Source: JAYPWI01 sp038135065 (GTDB lineage: Bacteria; Actinomycetota; Acidimicrobiia; Acidimicrobiales; Poriferisodalaceae). Taken from it: a stretch of DNA of 64,000 bases. This document shows positions 1 to 8,187 of this stretch, piece by piece. The stretch covers positions 1 through 64,000 of the forward strand of contig JAYPWI010000007.1 of NCBI GenBank assembly GCA_038135065.1, read 5' to 3'. How positions within the stretch are numbered: the first letter of the stretch is position 1; each line of letters opens with the position of its first letter. The position numbers were made by a program, and so were the translations under genes. Below the pieces are notes generated by a model. It worked only from the letters and a program-made list of their open reading frames with translations. It made no database searches and was not told where the DNA came from.

Positions 1-73
1 GGTTCGTCTGGCCGCCTCGCTCGATCTGGATTGATCGCGCTCTGACCGTGGGGCGGGAGGACCCGCCAACTCG

Positions 74-79
74 TAATCT
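74..79 (+). promoter_or_regulatory. -10 box of a leaderless promoter (hydrolase gene)
   Basis: TAATCT lies 6 nt before the ATG at 86, with no ribosome-binding purine tract between. Transcription would start at or next to the start codon. Confidence 0.55.
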
Positions 80-85
80 TCGACC

Positions 86-976
86 ATGGATGCTGCGGGA
101 ACTGGACGGGCCGTCAACGGTGAGATCGAGCTGTACTACGAGACATTCGGCGAACCGGTCCAAGGCACCCTGGTGCTGGTCAACGGCCTGGGTAGCCAGC
201 TGATCAGCTTCCCACCGGAGTTCTGTCGGCTGTTCGTCGACCAGGGTTTCCAGGTGATCCGCTTCGACAATCGCGACGTCGGCCTGTCGACGAAGACGCC
301 TGGCAAGCCGCCCTCGATTCCCGCGATCATCGGGGCCGACCGTCAGGATCGGGAGGCCATGGTGCCCTACACCCTGTCGGACATGGCCTCCGACGTGGTG
401 GCGGTGCTCGATGCGGTGGCCGCATCCGAGGCCCATCTGTGGGGCATGTCGATGGGTGGGATGATCGTTCAGACTGTGGCCTCCGAGCACCCCCAGAGGG
501 TCGCATCGCTCACATCGGTCATGTCGAGCACCGGGAACCCGAAGGTCGGCGGCGCCACACCGGAGGCAATGAAGGTCTTGACGACTCCACCTCCCACGGA
601 CCGGGACGGAGCCATCGCCCATGGGGTGCACAGCCGTGAGGTGATCTCTGGTTCGTACTACGACCCTGTAGCCAGCCAGGCGTTCGGGGAAGCCGCCCAC
701 GACCGCTGCTTCCACCCCGTGGGAACGGCCTTCCAGTTGGCGGCCATTACAGCGGCGGGCAACCGGACCCCCGCTCTGGCCAACGTGGTGGCACCGACCA
801 TGGTGATCCACGGTCGGCTCGACCCTCTCATCGACCTCAGTGGCGGTGCAGCGACCGCAGAAGCAATCGCAGGAGCCGAACTCGTGATCCTCGACGACAT
901 GGGGCACGACATCCCTGAACCGCTGTGGGGGTCCTACGCCGAATTGTTCGCCCGCCTGGTCGGAGCCAAGGGGTGA
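86..976 (+). CDS. alpha/beta-fold hydrolase
   Basis: Serine hydrolase of the alpha/beta-fold superfamily, 296 aa, cytoplasmic (no signal peptide). The nucleophile elbow GMSMGG places Ser122; Asp246 (in HGRLDP) and His274 (in DMGHD) complete a plausible triad, and NGLG at 33-36 is the oxyanion-hole loop. The FDNRDVGLS motif near residue 60 is typical of the branch containing aclacinomycin methylesterase-like esterases, so ester hydrolysis is likely but the substrate cannot be read. Its stop overlaps the GTG of the next gene (GTGA), so the two are translationally coupled. The ATG at 86 is preferred because a -10 box sits just upstream. Confidence 0.9.
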   Translation: MDAAGTGRAVNGEIELYYETFGEPVQGTLVLVNGLGSQLISFPPEFCRLFVDQGFQVIRFDNRDVGLSTKTPGKPPSIPAIIGADRQDREAMVPYTLSDMASDVVAVLDAVAASEAHLWGMSMGGMIVQTVASEHPQRVASLTSVMSSTGNPKVGGATPEAMKVLTTPPPTDRDGAIAHGVHSREVISGSYYDPVASQAFGEAAHDRCFHPVGTAFQLAAITAAGNRTPALANVVAPTMVIHGRLDPLIDLSGGAATAEAIAGAELVILDDMGHDIPEPLWGSYAELFARLVGAKG

Positions 977-1590
977 CCGACCACGCGATCCGAACGGTCG
1001 CTCAGCTGGAGGCCCTCTACGACGAGCCCCGACCGACCTCGGTGCTCAAGGAACTCGACCACCTCTCGGAGGATTACCAGCGGTTCGTCTCGGCGGCATC
1101 GTTCATGGTGTTGGCGACGGTTGGGGAAGGGGGACTCGACTGCTCTCCCCGGGGCGAAGCGGCCGGGGTGGTGACGGTGCTCGATGCCCGCCATCTCCGC
1201 TTGGCCGATCGCAAGGGCAACAATCGTCTGGACAGTCTGCGCAACATCGTCGCGGATCCCCGCGTCGCCCTGCTGTTCTTGATTCCGGGCATCAACGAGT
1301 CGATGCGGGTCAACGGACGGGCCCGGATCTCCGTGGAGCCTGATGTCTTGGCGGCCCTTGCCGTGGAGGGCAACGTGCCCCGCTGCGTGGTGGAGATCGA
1401 AGTGGACGCCGCCTACTTTCAGTGCTCACGTGCCGTGCTCCGGTCGCGCTTGTGGGATCCCGACAGCCGAGCTGACCGGGAGGCACTCCCCAGTTGCGGT
1501 CAGATGCTGGAGCAGATCACGAAGGGCGAGATCGCAGCCGACGACTACGACGATGACCTGCGTGTACGGGTGGAGGGCACCCTGTGGTGA
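973..1590 (+). CDS. pyridoxamine 5'-phosphate oxidase-like FMN-binding protein
   Basis: Split-barrel flavoprotein of 205 aa in the PPOX superfamily, resembling the MSMEG_1061/DR2398-type subfamily. Visible hallmarks are the segment ending in LDCSPRGEAAGVV (about residues 55-75), LADRKGNNRLDSLRNIV (the FMN phosphate-binding stretch) and the C-terminal CSRAVLRSRLWDP motif. Members bind FMN or F420 and reduce small molecules; the substrate is unknown, and it need not be a true PdxH. The GTG at 973 was chosen because it overlaps the upstream stop (GTGA); an in-frame start at 925 would intrude 50 nt into the hydrolase gene. Confidence 0.85.
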   Translation: MTDHAIRTVAQLEALYDEPRPTSVLKELDHLSEDYQRFVSAASFMVLATVGEGGLDCSPRGEAAGVVTVLDARHLRLADRKGNNRLDSLRNIVADPRVALLFLIPGINESMRVNGRARISVEPDVLAALAVEGNVPRCVVEIEVDAAYFQCSRAVLRSRLWDPDSRADREALPSCGQMLEQITKGEIAADDYDDDLRVRVEGTLW

Positions 1591-1682
1591 GCTGACATCG
1601 CGTCGGCGGCTGGCGGGCAGGTCGGTGACGGTGTCATTGGGGTGCGAGACGGCTCAGCCTTACCGTTGACCGCCCTGGCAGC

Positions 1683-1707
1683 TAGCGTTGGGCCCGTCGA
1701 GGAGGAG
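1683..1707 (+). promoter_or_regulatory. -10 box and Shine-Dalgarno of the CoA-transferase gene
   Basis: TAGCGT (1683-1688) followed by GGAGGAG (1701-1707), 7 nt before the ATG at 1715. A second TANNNT (TACCGT) lies at 1661-1666. The rest of 1591-1714 holds no gene. Confidence 0.45.
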
Positions 1708-1714
1708 GGCACGC

Positions 1715-2860
1715 ATGGGGCCACTTGAGGGAATCCGGATCATCGAGTTCCAGGGGATCGGCCCGGGACCGTTCTGCGGGATGATGCTGTCGGACATGGG
1801 AGCTGAGGTCATCCGCATCGACCGGGCTGCCAACGTGGTGGGCGGTGACCCGGCGACCCCGCCGGTGGATGTCCTGGCCAGGGGCCGTAAGTCGATCGGT
1901 GTCGATCTGAAGAACCCCGATGGGGTGGAAACCGTGCTTCGCCTGATCGAAACTGCTGACGGGCTGATCGAAGGCTTTCGGCCGGGGGTGATGGAGCGAC
2001 TGGGACTCGGTCCCGAGGAGTGCCTGGCCCGCAACCCACGCCTGGTCTACGGACGGATGACGGGCTGGGGCCAGGAGGGCCCCTATGCCCTCGCCGCAGG
2101 ACACGACATCAATTACATCGCGCTGGCCGGGGCCCTCGAGCCGATCGGACGACACGGCGAGGCGCCGGTTCCGCCGCTCAATCTGGTCGGCGACTTCGGC
2201 GGGGGTGGCATGTTGCTTGCCTTCGGGATGGCCTGCGGCCTCATCGAGGCTGCGCGTTCGGGGAAAGGTCAGGTGGTGGATGCAGCCATGGTCGATGGCG
2301 CAGCAACCCTGATGGCTATGTTCCACAGCATGCGGGCCATGGGGGTGTGGAACGACGAGAGAGGGACGAACCTCCTCGACACCGGCAGCCACTTCTACGA
2401 CGTGTACGAGTGTGCCGATGGGCGCTATATCTCCATCGGCTCGATCGAGCCGCAGTTCTACGCCGAGCTCTTGCGCTTGACCGGCCTCGACAGCGACGAG
2501 GAATTCGCACGGCAGTTGGTGCGGGAGGACTGGCCTCATCTCAAGGCCCGCATCACCGAGGTGTTCGCCACCAAGACCCGGGACGAGTGGTGCGAGATCA
2601 TGGATGCGACCGATGTGTGTTTTGCGCCGGTACTGACCCTCGAAGAGGCGCCAGCACACCCACACAATGTGCATCGCGATCTTTTCACCGAACTCGCCGG
2701 CGTCGTCCAGCCGAATCCGTCTCCCCGGTTCGATCGGACCGTCCCCCAAATCCAGGGGCCGCCCTCACATGCCGGTGCGGACACCGACGGGGTGCTGGCT
2801 GCGGCGGGTTTCGATGCCGACGACATCGCGAAGCTGCGGGACATCGGTGCGGTCAAGTAG
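1715..2860 (+). CDS. CaiB/BaiF (family III) CoA-transferase / alpha-methylacyl-CoA racemase-like
   Basis: Family III CoA-transferase of 381 aa, the usual length for one domain. The N-terminus PLEGIRIIEFQGIGPGPFCGMMLSDMGAEVIRID is the typical Rossmann-like opening; GRKSIGVDLKNPDGVE and EGFRPGVMERLGLGPE are hallmark blocks. The segment LVYGRMTGWGQEGPYALAAGHDINYIALAG contains GHDINY, with Asp of this motif in the catalytic aspartate position; this GHDINY variant is typical of alpha-methylacyl-CoA racemases rather than formyl- or carnitine-CoA transferases. It would epimerise or activate branched acyl-CoAs during lipid or sterol side-chain breakdown. A GGAGGAG site 7 nt upstream fixes the start. 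Confidence 0.9.
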   Translation: MGPLEGIRIIEFQGIGPGPFCGMMLSDMGAEVIRIDRAANVVGGDPATPPVDVLARGRKSIGVDLKNPDGVETVLRLIETADGLIEGFRPGVMERLGLGPEECLARNPRLVYGRMTGWGQEGPYALAAGHDINYIALAGALEPIGRHGEAPVPPLNLVGDFGGGGMLLAFGMACGLIEAARSGKGQVVDAAMVDGAATLMAMFHSMRAMGVWNDERGTNLLDTGSHFYDVYECADGRYISIGSIEPQFYAELLRLTGLDSDEEFARQLVREDWPHLKARITEVFATKTRDEWCEIMDATDVCFAPVLTLEEAPAHPHNVHRDLFTELAGVVQPNPSPRFDRTVPQIQGPPSHAGADTDGVLAAAGFDADDIAKLRDIGAVK

Positions 2861-2884
2861 TTGCCGATTGACCGGCCCGGCCCG

Positions 2885-3235
2885 GTGAGCACCTTCACAC
2901 CGCCCCCGAGTGAGCACCTTCCCGCGAATCTGGTGCCGCTCTACAACGAGGCAGCAGCTGTGTCCGACGCGTCGCCGGCCAGCGCCTGTGCGCTGTTGCG
3001 GATCGTCATACGCTCGTTGCTCCAACAGCGAGGAATGCGCGGTCGTCACCTGACCCGAGATATCGAGGCCTTGGTCGATCAGGGGGCACCCGTCGGCTTG
3101 CTGCGGGCCATGGATGTGATCGCCATGTCTGACGAGGAGGCAAGGCGGCCTGCAGAGTTGAGCTTGGCCAACGGGTATGCCGATGCCCAGAACCTCGTCA
3201 TGTTCGTGAACCTGTTGGCCGACCAGGCGCGCTGA
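2885..3235 (+). CDS. small DUF4145-like helical protein
   Basis: A 116-aa soluble, helical protein. The run LYNEAAAVSDASPASACALLRIVIRSLLQQRG ... DIEALVDQGAPVGLLRAMDVI ... DAQNLVMFVNLLAD resembles the DUF4145 domain found in restriction-linked and stand-alone proteins of unknown function; the characteristic asparagine/histidine part (NxAVHP) is not preserved. The GTG at 2885 is used; a TTG directly after the upstream stop (2861) would add 8 residues and neither has a clear ribosome site. It lies 24 bp behind the CoA-transferase and 1 bp ahead of the membrane protein, so it is probably in that operon. Function unknown. Confidence 0.7.
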   Translation: MSTFTPPPSEHLPANLVPLYNEAAAVSDASPASACALLRIVIRSLLQQRGMRGRHLTRDIEALVDQGAPVGLLRAMDVIAMSDEEARRPAELSLANGYADAQNLVMFVNLLADQAR

Positions 3236-3236
3236 G

Positions 3237-3596
3237 GTGTACACGCTCCACGTCGTAGTGGCATGGATCGTGGTGGTCGGCAACGCTCTGGCCGGTGGCT
3301 GGGCATTGCTGGCCCACCGTCGTCGTCACCTCGCAGGACGCCCGCTGTGGTGGTTCACCGGCGTGGTTCAGGTGGCGGTCAGCCTGCAGGTGCTGGTCGG
3401 GGTTCTGCTCATGCAGAACACTGACCGTGAGCCGGGAGACCGCCATGTGTTGTATGGGGCCGTTGCCGCCATCACGGTGGCGATCCTGTTCAGCTATCGG
3501 TCGCAGCTACGCGACCGGGTGCTGCTGCTGTACGGGTTCGGCGGGCTGTTCATCGCCGGACTGGCCGTCAGGGCCATGGTGCTGACGCCGAGTTGA
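3237..3596 (+). CDS. small multi-pass membrane protein
   Basis: 119 aa with about four hydrophobic helices: 4-27 (with AWIVVVGNALAGGWALLA), 39-60 (WWFTGVVQVAVSLQVLVGVLLM), 73-87 and 97-116. An Arg/His-rich loop (HRRRH) follows helix 1. The pattern recalls the cytochrome-b561/DUF2871-like small membrane proteins but no ligand motif is sufficient to assign it. The GTG start lies 1 nt after the upstream stop, so the gene is co-transcribed with the preceding protein. Function unknown. Confidence 0.75.
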   Translation: MYTLHVVVAWIVVVGNALAGGWALLAHRRRHLAGRPLWWFTGVVQVAVSLQVLVGVLLMQNTDREPGDRHVLYGAVAAITVAILFSYRSQLRDRVLLLYGFGGLFIAGLAVRAMVLTPS

Positions 3597-3691
3597 CCGA
3601 GCCAGGCGCAGCTCGACGGTTGTCACTCGAGCGGTGGTGTCGCTGCAGCATGGCCCTCCGTGGGGCTGGGCGCGCAACGAGTGGCTCGGAT

Positions 3692-3719
3692 TGCTCCGGC
3701 GCCAACTGGCGCCGGAGCA
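3692..3719. terminator. strong hairpin, probable bidirectional terminator
   Basis: Perfect 12-bp inverted repeat (arms 3692-3703 and 3708-3719) around AACT, in the space between two converging genes. There is no long T tract on either side, as is common in actinobacterial terminators. The remaining 3597-3814 contains no convincing gene. Confidence 0.7.
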
Positions 3720-3814
3720 GCCCTTGTCCTGCTGGGGGAGGCCACCGTCGACTCGTGAGCGCAGCTGTGGCCGGATGGCACGGCGTGAGACAGGCCGGTG
3801 CAGGGCCGGCTGGC

Positions 3815-4222
3815 TCACGCAGCGAGCGACGTGGCCTCGGCTTCCACGGGAATCCGTCGGGGCTGGTCTACTGCGGCGTGGGGGATGCGCACGGTGAGCA
3901 CTCCTGCAGCGTAGGAAGATGCCAGCTGCTCCGTGTCCACGCCCTTGGCGAGGCGGAAGCTGCGGCTGTACTCCCCGTGCCAGCGCTCCTGGGCGACCAG
4001 GTTTGCCTGGTCGACCTCGACATCACGTCGAACGGCCAACCGGAGGACGCCGTCCTCGACGGTCAGATCGATGTCCTCGATGGCGACGCCGGGGAGGTCG
4101 AAGCGGAGTTCGATCCCGTCATCAGTACGAACTGCGTCGACCGGCAGGTTGTGTGGCCGCCGATGTGAGGGGCCGGTCATCCATCGATCGATGGTGGACA
4201 GGAACGGATCGTGGACCAACAT
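3815..4222 (-). CDS. Hsp20 / alpha-crystallin family small heat-shock protein
   Basis: ATP-independent holdase chaperone, 135 aa. The alpha-crystallin domain spans about 28-120: NLPVDAVRTDDGIELRFDLPGV, then DIDLTVEDGVLRLAVRR, and the end ASSYAAGVLTVRIP in which GVL is the conserved A-x-x-x-n-GVL motif. The short N-terminal MLVHDPFLSTIDRWM resembles the DPFREL opening of the family. The start at 4222 is chosen because GGAAGG lies just upstream; a longer version from 4276 would add an unrelated basic leader. No HAIR or CIRCE operator was seen upstream. Confidence 0.93.
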   Translation of the reverse strand: MLVHDPFLSTIDRWMTGPSHRRPHNLPVDAVRTDDGIELRFDLPGVAIEDIDLTVEDGVLRLAVRRDVEVDQANLVAQERWHGEYSRSFRLAKGVDTEQLASSYAAGVLTVRIPHAAVDQPRRIPVEAEATSLAA

Positions 4223-4342
4223 TGTTGCCTTCCTTGCGTTGCTTCGGCGCCGGCTGGTGCCGGTTACCACCCCCAACGCTCGGTACCAGGCCCGCTATTC
4301 CCTCGGCGGCGATCTCCGAACCCGTCGGTTTGTGAACCCTGT

Positions 4343-4804
4343 TCAGCGCCGGGGCGGTTGCACCGTGCAGGTGCCCTGCGCAGCAGCGACCAAGCGGCCC
4401 TCGTTCTCTACATCGATCCGCACCACGGCCGTCCGCCGGGTCATGTTCATGATGGTGGCTGTCGCTCGACAGACGCCGGTCGACACGGGGGCGAGCAGGT
4501 TGACCTTGAATTCAGTCGTAGCTGCCCAATAGCCCCGAGGCATGTGGGGGTACAGCACGACACCGAGGCAGTGGTCGATGAGGGCCGAGATACATCCGCC
4601 GTGGATGTTGCCGATCATGGTGACCAGATGGTCGGCAATGGGCATGTCGCAGACGAACACGCCGGGCTCGAAGCTGACGTGAGCGAGACCCAGATATCCG
4701 GCGATCCCATCCAACTTGCCATCGCTGTCGAGAAAGCGATCGGCCGTGCTGCGCCGGAAATGGTCGATCCCGATGCCGTCATCGGGGACTCCATCGTCGC
4801 TCAT
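4343..4804 (-). CDS. PaaI-type hotdog-fold thioesterase
   Basis: 153-aa hotdog thioesterase. The motif GNIHGGCISALIDHCLGVVLYPHMP matches the HGG-x-x-x-x-x-x-D/E active-site helix of PaaI-like acyl-CoA thioesterases (here HGG near residue 70 and Asp about 78), and the beta-sheet TEFKVNLLAPVSTGVCRATATIMNMTRRTAVVRIDVENEGRLVAAAQGTCTV completes the fold. It would hydrolyse acyl- or aryl-acyl-CoAs. The start at 4804 is set by a TACTGT box 7 nt upstream on the minus strand. It is divergent from the desaturase gene, hinting at joint lipid functions. Confidence 0.88.
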   Translation of the reverse strand: MSDDGVPDDGIGIDHFRRSTADRFLDSDGKLDGIAGYLGLAHVSFEPGVFVCDMPIADHLVTMIGNIHGGCISALIDHCLGVVLYPHMPRGYWAATTEFKVNLLAPVSTGVCRATATIMNMTRRTAVVRIDVENEGRLVAAAQGTCTVQPPRR

Positions 4805-4891
4805 CGAAGTGACAGTAGTCGCAGGGTGCCGCCGCGACGCTGCCCGGGCTGAATCTTGGGTCGCCGTGGCGGGCGACCTAACGTTGAGTGC
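4805..4891. promoter_or_regulatory. divergent leaderless promoters, thioesterase and desaturase
   Basis: On the minus strand TACTGT (4812-4817) lies 7 nt before the thioesterase ATG at 4804; on the plus strand TAACGT (4879-4884) lies 7 nt before the desaturase GTG at 4892. Both face away from an 87-bp shared region. Confidence 0.55.
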
Positions 4892-5872
4892 GTGACATCC
4901 CCGCCCCGCCGTCATGACGAGCTCGTTGGCGCGATGACCGGGGGGATGAGTCCCGACGTCGTCGAGTTTCCCGGTTCGGAGCGCCTCCGCCCCGATGGCC
5001 GGCCCCGAGGTCACCTGCGGGCGGAGCTGCGACGCATTCCCGATCGTCGGAATGCCTTGAGCTGCGTCGTGTCGATCGCCCTTCCCGTACTGGTGGTGGC
5101 GGCCGTGGCGCGCGTCGGTCACTGGTCTGGCGTGGTGGTCGCCGTCCCTGTGATGGGGGTGCTGCAGAATCGGATGTTCATCCTGCATCACGAGGGCGCC
5201 CATCGGCTGCTGTTCTCCAACCGGCGATGGAACGACCTCATCGGGATCAACCTCTTCGGCTGGCTGGCATTCGGGACGGGAACCCATGCGTACCGCCGAG
5301 CACACAGCCAGCATCATCGGGACGAGTTCGGGCCGAAAGAGCCTGATTTCCTCCTCTATGCGCTGTACCCCATCACGAGGCGTTCCCTCCGACGCAAGCT
5401 GGTGCGCGACGCCACTGGTGTCTCCGCCTATCGGATCCTGCGACCACGGCTCACCGGACTCTTCCGGCGGCGCTATCTGCCTAACAGTGCCCGGTTCTAC
5501 GGAGGACAGGTGGCCGTGTTCGCACTGTTCGCCCTGGGGTCTGCCCCCTGGTTGTACCTGTGGCTATGGGTGCTTCCGTACGTCGCCGTCTACCAGGTGC
5601 TCAATCGTCTTCGGGCCATCGCCGAACATGGCGGCATGACCCGTTCGACGGACCGGCGACGGACAGCTCACCACGTGCGTCAAGGGCGGTTGGCCAGGGC
5701 CATCCTGGTTCCCTACGGCGTCGGATACCACCTGGCACACCACGTCGACTCAGGGGTTCCCTTCCGAAACCTTCCTGCCCTGCAGGACATCCTCGAGGCC
5801 GAGGGCTATTGCACGCCGGAGCTGGCATGGCCCAATTACCGGACGTTGTGGAAGGCCCTGGCCTCCGGCTGA
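4892..5872 (+). CDS. membrane fatty-acid desaturase family protein
   Basis: Integral-membrane non-haem diiron desaturase, 326 aa. Three histidine boxes are visible: HHEGAH (about residue 92), HSQHH (about 137) and HLAHH (about 282), plus an extra His in IAEHGGMT near 250. Hydrophobic segments at about 53-72, 75-90, 117-130 and 205-240 give four to six membrane spans. The histidine box spacing fits acyl-lipid or acyl-CoA desaturases and related hydroxylases; regiochemistry cannot be predicted. The GTG start is preferred over the ATG at 4934 because of the upstream -10 box. It converges on pckG. Confidence 0.87.
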   Translation: MTSPPRRHDELVGAMTGGMSPDVVEFPGSERLRPDGRPRGHLRAELRRIPDRRNALSCVVSIALPVLVVAAVARVGHWSGVVVAVPVMGVLQNRMFILHHEGAHRLLFSNRRWNDLIGINLFGWLAFGTGTHAYRRAHSQHHRDEFGPKEPDFLLYALYPITRRSLRRKLVRDATGVSAYRILRPRLTGLFRRRYLPNSARFYGGQVAVFALFALGSAPWLYLWLWVLPYVAVYQVLNRLRAIAEHGGMTRSTDRRRTAHHVRQGRLARAILVPYGVGYHLAHHVDSGVPFRNLPALQDILEAEGYCTPELAWPNYRTLWKALASG

Positions 5873-5886
5873 CAACTGGTGGGCGA

Positions 5887-5927
5887 GGCCCGGCGCTCAG
5901 ACGCTCAGACGCTCGCTGAGCCGGGCC
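5887..5927. terminator. hairpin between converging desaturase and pckG genes
   Basis: Arms 5887-5893/5921-5927 and 5896-5900/5916-5920 (12 pairs, 2-nt bulge) close a 15-nt loop. The loop carries tandem copies of an 8-nt unit (ACGCTCAG). It overlaps the last codons of pckG, so it may end transcription in both directions. Confidence 0.45.
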
Positions 5928-7687
5928 AGTTGATTGCGCATCTCACCGGGAAGACGCTCACCGATCTCGTCGTAATGGGCTTCGATGAGGGCGACTTCGT
6001 CTCGCCAGGCAATGGTGTCCACCTCGATTAGGTCACGGAGCTCTTGATCGGTGAGTTCGAGACCTGTGACGTCCAACGAGCCGGGCGACGGCACGAGGCC
6101 GATCGCCGTCTCGTCGGCATCGCCGCCCCCGTCGATCCGCTCGAGCACCCACTTGAGCACGCGGGCATTGTCGCCGAAGCCGGGCCAGATGAAGCGGCCG
6201 TTCTCGTCCTTGCGGAACCAGTTGACGTAGAACAGCTTCGGCAGGCGGGCTCCCTCACGTCGCCCGATGTCGAGCCAGTGCTGGAAGTAGTCGCCGAAGT
6301 TGTAGCCGCAGAAGGGGAGCATCGCGAAGGGGTCGCGGCGGACCTGGCCGATGGCTCCGGCTGCTGCTGCGGTCTTCTCCGAGCTCATGACCGATCCGAG
6401 AAACACGCCGTGTTCCCAATCGAGGGCCTCGGTGACGAGGGGAACCGTTGTCGCTCGGCGGCCGCCGAAGAGGATGGCCGAGATGGGCACGCCGCGAGGG
6501 TCCTCCCACGAGGGGGCAATCGAGGGACACTGGCTGGCTGGCACGGTGAACCGGGCGTTGGGGTGGGCGGCCGGCGTGTCGGACTCGGGCGTCCAGGTAT
6601 TGCCCTTCCAGTCCAGCAGGCGGGCGGGCGGCTCTTCGGTCAGGCCTTCCCACCAGATGTCACCGTCGTCGGTCTGTGCGACATTGGTGAACACGCAGTT
6701 GCCGGACAGAGTGGCAAGAGCGTTCGGGTTGGTGTCCTCGCCGGTGCCAGGCGCAACGCCGAAGAAACCCGCTTCGGGGTTGATCGCGTAGAGCTGGCCG
6801 TCGTCGCCGAACTTCATCCAGGCGATGTCGTCGCCGACCGTCTCGACCTTCCACCCGGGCAGGCTCGGGATCATCATTGCCATGTTGGTCTTACCGCAGG
6901 CCGAGGGGAAGGCGGCAGCCACGTAGCGCGTCTCGCCACCCGGAGGGGTCACGCCGATGATCAGCATGTGCTCGGCCAGCCAGCCTTCGTCGCGGGCCAT
7001 GGTGCTGGCGATCCGCAGGGCGAAGCACTTCTTCCCCAGCAGGGCGTTGCCCCCGTAGCCCGAGCCGTAGGACCAGATGTCCCGGCTCTCTGGAAAGTGG
7101 ACGATGAACTTGTTCTCTGCGTCGCAGGGCCACGCCACGTCGGCTTCGCCGTCGGCCAGCGGAGCGCCGAGTGAGTGGACACAAGGGACCCATTCGCCGT
7201 CGCCGAGCACGTCGAGGGCGCCCTGGCCCATGCGGGTCATGATCCGCATGGAGGCTGCGACATAGGGCGAGTCGGTGAGTTGCACGCCGATGTGGGCGAT
7301 GGGTGAGCCCAGCGGACCCATGGAGAAGGGCACCACGTACATGGTCCGACCGGCCATCGAGCCGGCGAACAGGGCCCGCATCTCGGCTTTCATCTCGTCG
7401 GGGTCGCGCCAGTTGTTGTTCGAGCCTGCATCGGCCGGATCGGAGGTGCAGATGAACGTGCGGTCTTCGACGCGGGCGACGTCGCCGGGGTCGGAGCGGG
7501 CCAGGAAGCTGTTCGGCCGACGAGCATCGTCGAGGGGGATGAGGGTGCCTTGGTCCACCATTAGTCTGGTCAGGTGCTCGGCTTCGTCGTCGCTACCGTC
7601 GCACCAGTGGACCTCCTGTGGCTTCAGCACAGCCACCCATTCCTCGACCCAGTCGAGGAGTTTCGAGTTCGTGGTCGTCCCAGGCAT
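5897..7687 (-). CDS. pckG: phosphoenolpyruvate carboxykinase (GTP)
   Basis: Converts oxaloacetate plus GTP to phosphoenolpyruvate, the entry to gluconeogenesis; cytosolic. At 596 aa it has the GTP-class length. The kinase-1a P-loop PSACGKTN is at 261-268 and the substrate-binding loop FGGRRATTVPLVTEAL is near residue 400, both diagnostic of the GTP class. The cysteine in the P-loop is the hyper-reactive residue of this family. GGAGGT upstream of the ATG at 7687 marks the ribosome site. It lies 51 bp behind the cold-shock-like gene on the same strand and may be read through from it; a short GGGGC/GCCCC hairpin sits in that space at 7717-7730. Confidence 0.98.
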   Translation of the reverse strand: MPGTTTNSKLLDWVEEWVAVLKPQEVHWCDGSDDEAEHLTRLMVDQGTLIPLDDARRPNSFLARSDPGDVARVEDRTFICTSDPADAGSNNNWRDPDEMKAEMRALFAGSMAGRTMYVVPFSMGPLGSPIAHIGVQLTDSPYVAASMRIMTRMGQGALDVLGDGEWVPCVHSLGAPLADGEADVAWPCDAENKFIVHFPESRDIWSYGSGYGGNALLGKKCFALRIASTMARDEGWLAEHMLIIGVTPPGGETRYVAAAFPSACGKTNMAMMIPSLPGWKVETVGDDIAWMKFGDDGQLYAINPEAGFFGVAPGTGEDTNPNALATLSGNCVFTNVAQTDDGDIWWEGLTEEPPARLLDWKGNTWTPESDTPAAHPNARFTVPASQCPSIAPSWEDPRGVPISAILFGGRRATTVPLVTEALDWEHGVFLGSVMSSEKTAAAAGAIGQVRRDPFAMLPFCGYNFGDYFQHWLDIGRREGARLPKLFYVNWFRKDENGRFIWPGFGDNARVLKWVLERIDGGGDADETAIGLVPSPGSLDVTGLELTDQELRDLIEVDTIAWRDEVALIEAHYDEIGERLPGEMRNQLARLSERLSV

Positions 7688-7738
7688 GTTGACCTCCGAA
7701 GGCAGAGAGGGGAAGAGGGGCTGTTGCCCCGGTGTGGG

Positions 7739-8014
7739 CTAGCCGCCCGATGCATCACCCGTGGTGATCCAGTCGGGAGTGCCGAGATCGACTTCCGAAC
7801 CCAGCCGAAGCCGAGTCGCCAGTCCCCCTGCGTCGAGATCGAACACCACCCGTTGCCCCTGGCGCAGCATGCGAAACACTGATCCATCGAGCGCATCTGG
7901 TGCCAGCTCGTGCTCGTTGCGATCGACGTCATCGACCACGACACCCGCTTTGGAATGTGGGTCGTACGACTTGATCACGCCTTGCACGGGGCCTCCAGTT
8001 GCGACATCGACCAT
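7739..8014 (-). CDS. cold-shock-domain-like protein with degenerate RNP motif
   Basis: 91 aa. PVQGVIKSYDPHSKAGVVVDD ... ELAPDALDGSVFRMLRQGQRVVFDLD ... ATRLRLGSEVDLG follows the OB-fold layout of bacterial cold-shock proteins (strand 1 G-x-V/I-K-x-Y/F-D, then RNP1, then the GQxVxFD strand). The RNP1 stretch, normally KGFGFI, reads KAGVVV here, so the aromatic RNA-stacking residues are missing. The C-terminal LGSEVDLGTPDW tail is outside the core fold. It precedes pckG on the same strand. RNA binding is therefore uncertain. Confidence 0.75.
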   Translation of the reverse strand: MVDVATGGPVQGVIKSYDPHSKAGVVVDDVDRNEHELAPDALDGSVFRMLRQGQRVVFDLDAGGLATRLRLGSEVDLGTPDWITTGDASGG

Positions 8015-8173
8015 CCCTGAGGATCAGTGATCGACATAGTGCTACGCACCCGCAGTCGGAACCTCCGCCAAACGGGTTCGGGTCAATCTAGCAACATCGG
8101 CGACGCGATCACCGCACCGGGCTCGAAGCCTCTTCGGTGTCCCAGCGGGGGTCGGGCATGATCGGCCAGCGGG

Positions 8174-8179
8174 TAGCAT
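8174..8179 (+). promoter_or_regulatory. -10 box of a leaderless promoter (DAK2-domain gene)
   Basis: TAGCAT 8 nt before the GTG at 8188. The rest of the divergent space 8015-8187 holds only minus-strand promoter-like A/T-rich bits near 8030-8045. Confidence 0.55.
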
Positions 8180-8187
8180 CGCCGAGC

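Noticed and set aside
1682..2749. 355-aa open frame on the minus strand
   Set aside because: It mirrors the CoA-transferase gene; long antisense frames are common in GC-rich coding DNA.
4223..4342. Heat-shock operator (HAIR or CIRCE) before hsp20
   Set aside because: No CTTGAGT-type or TTAGCACTC-type inverted repeat found.
6044..7174. 376-aa open frame on the plus strand
   Set aside because: It lies opposite pckG, whose protein is fully recognisable.
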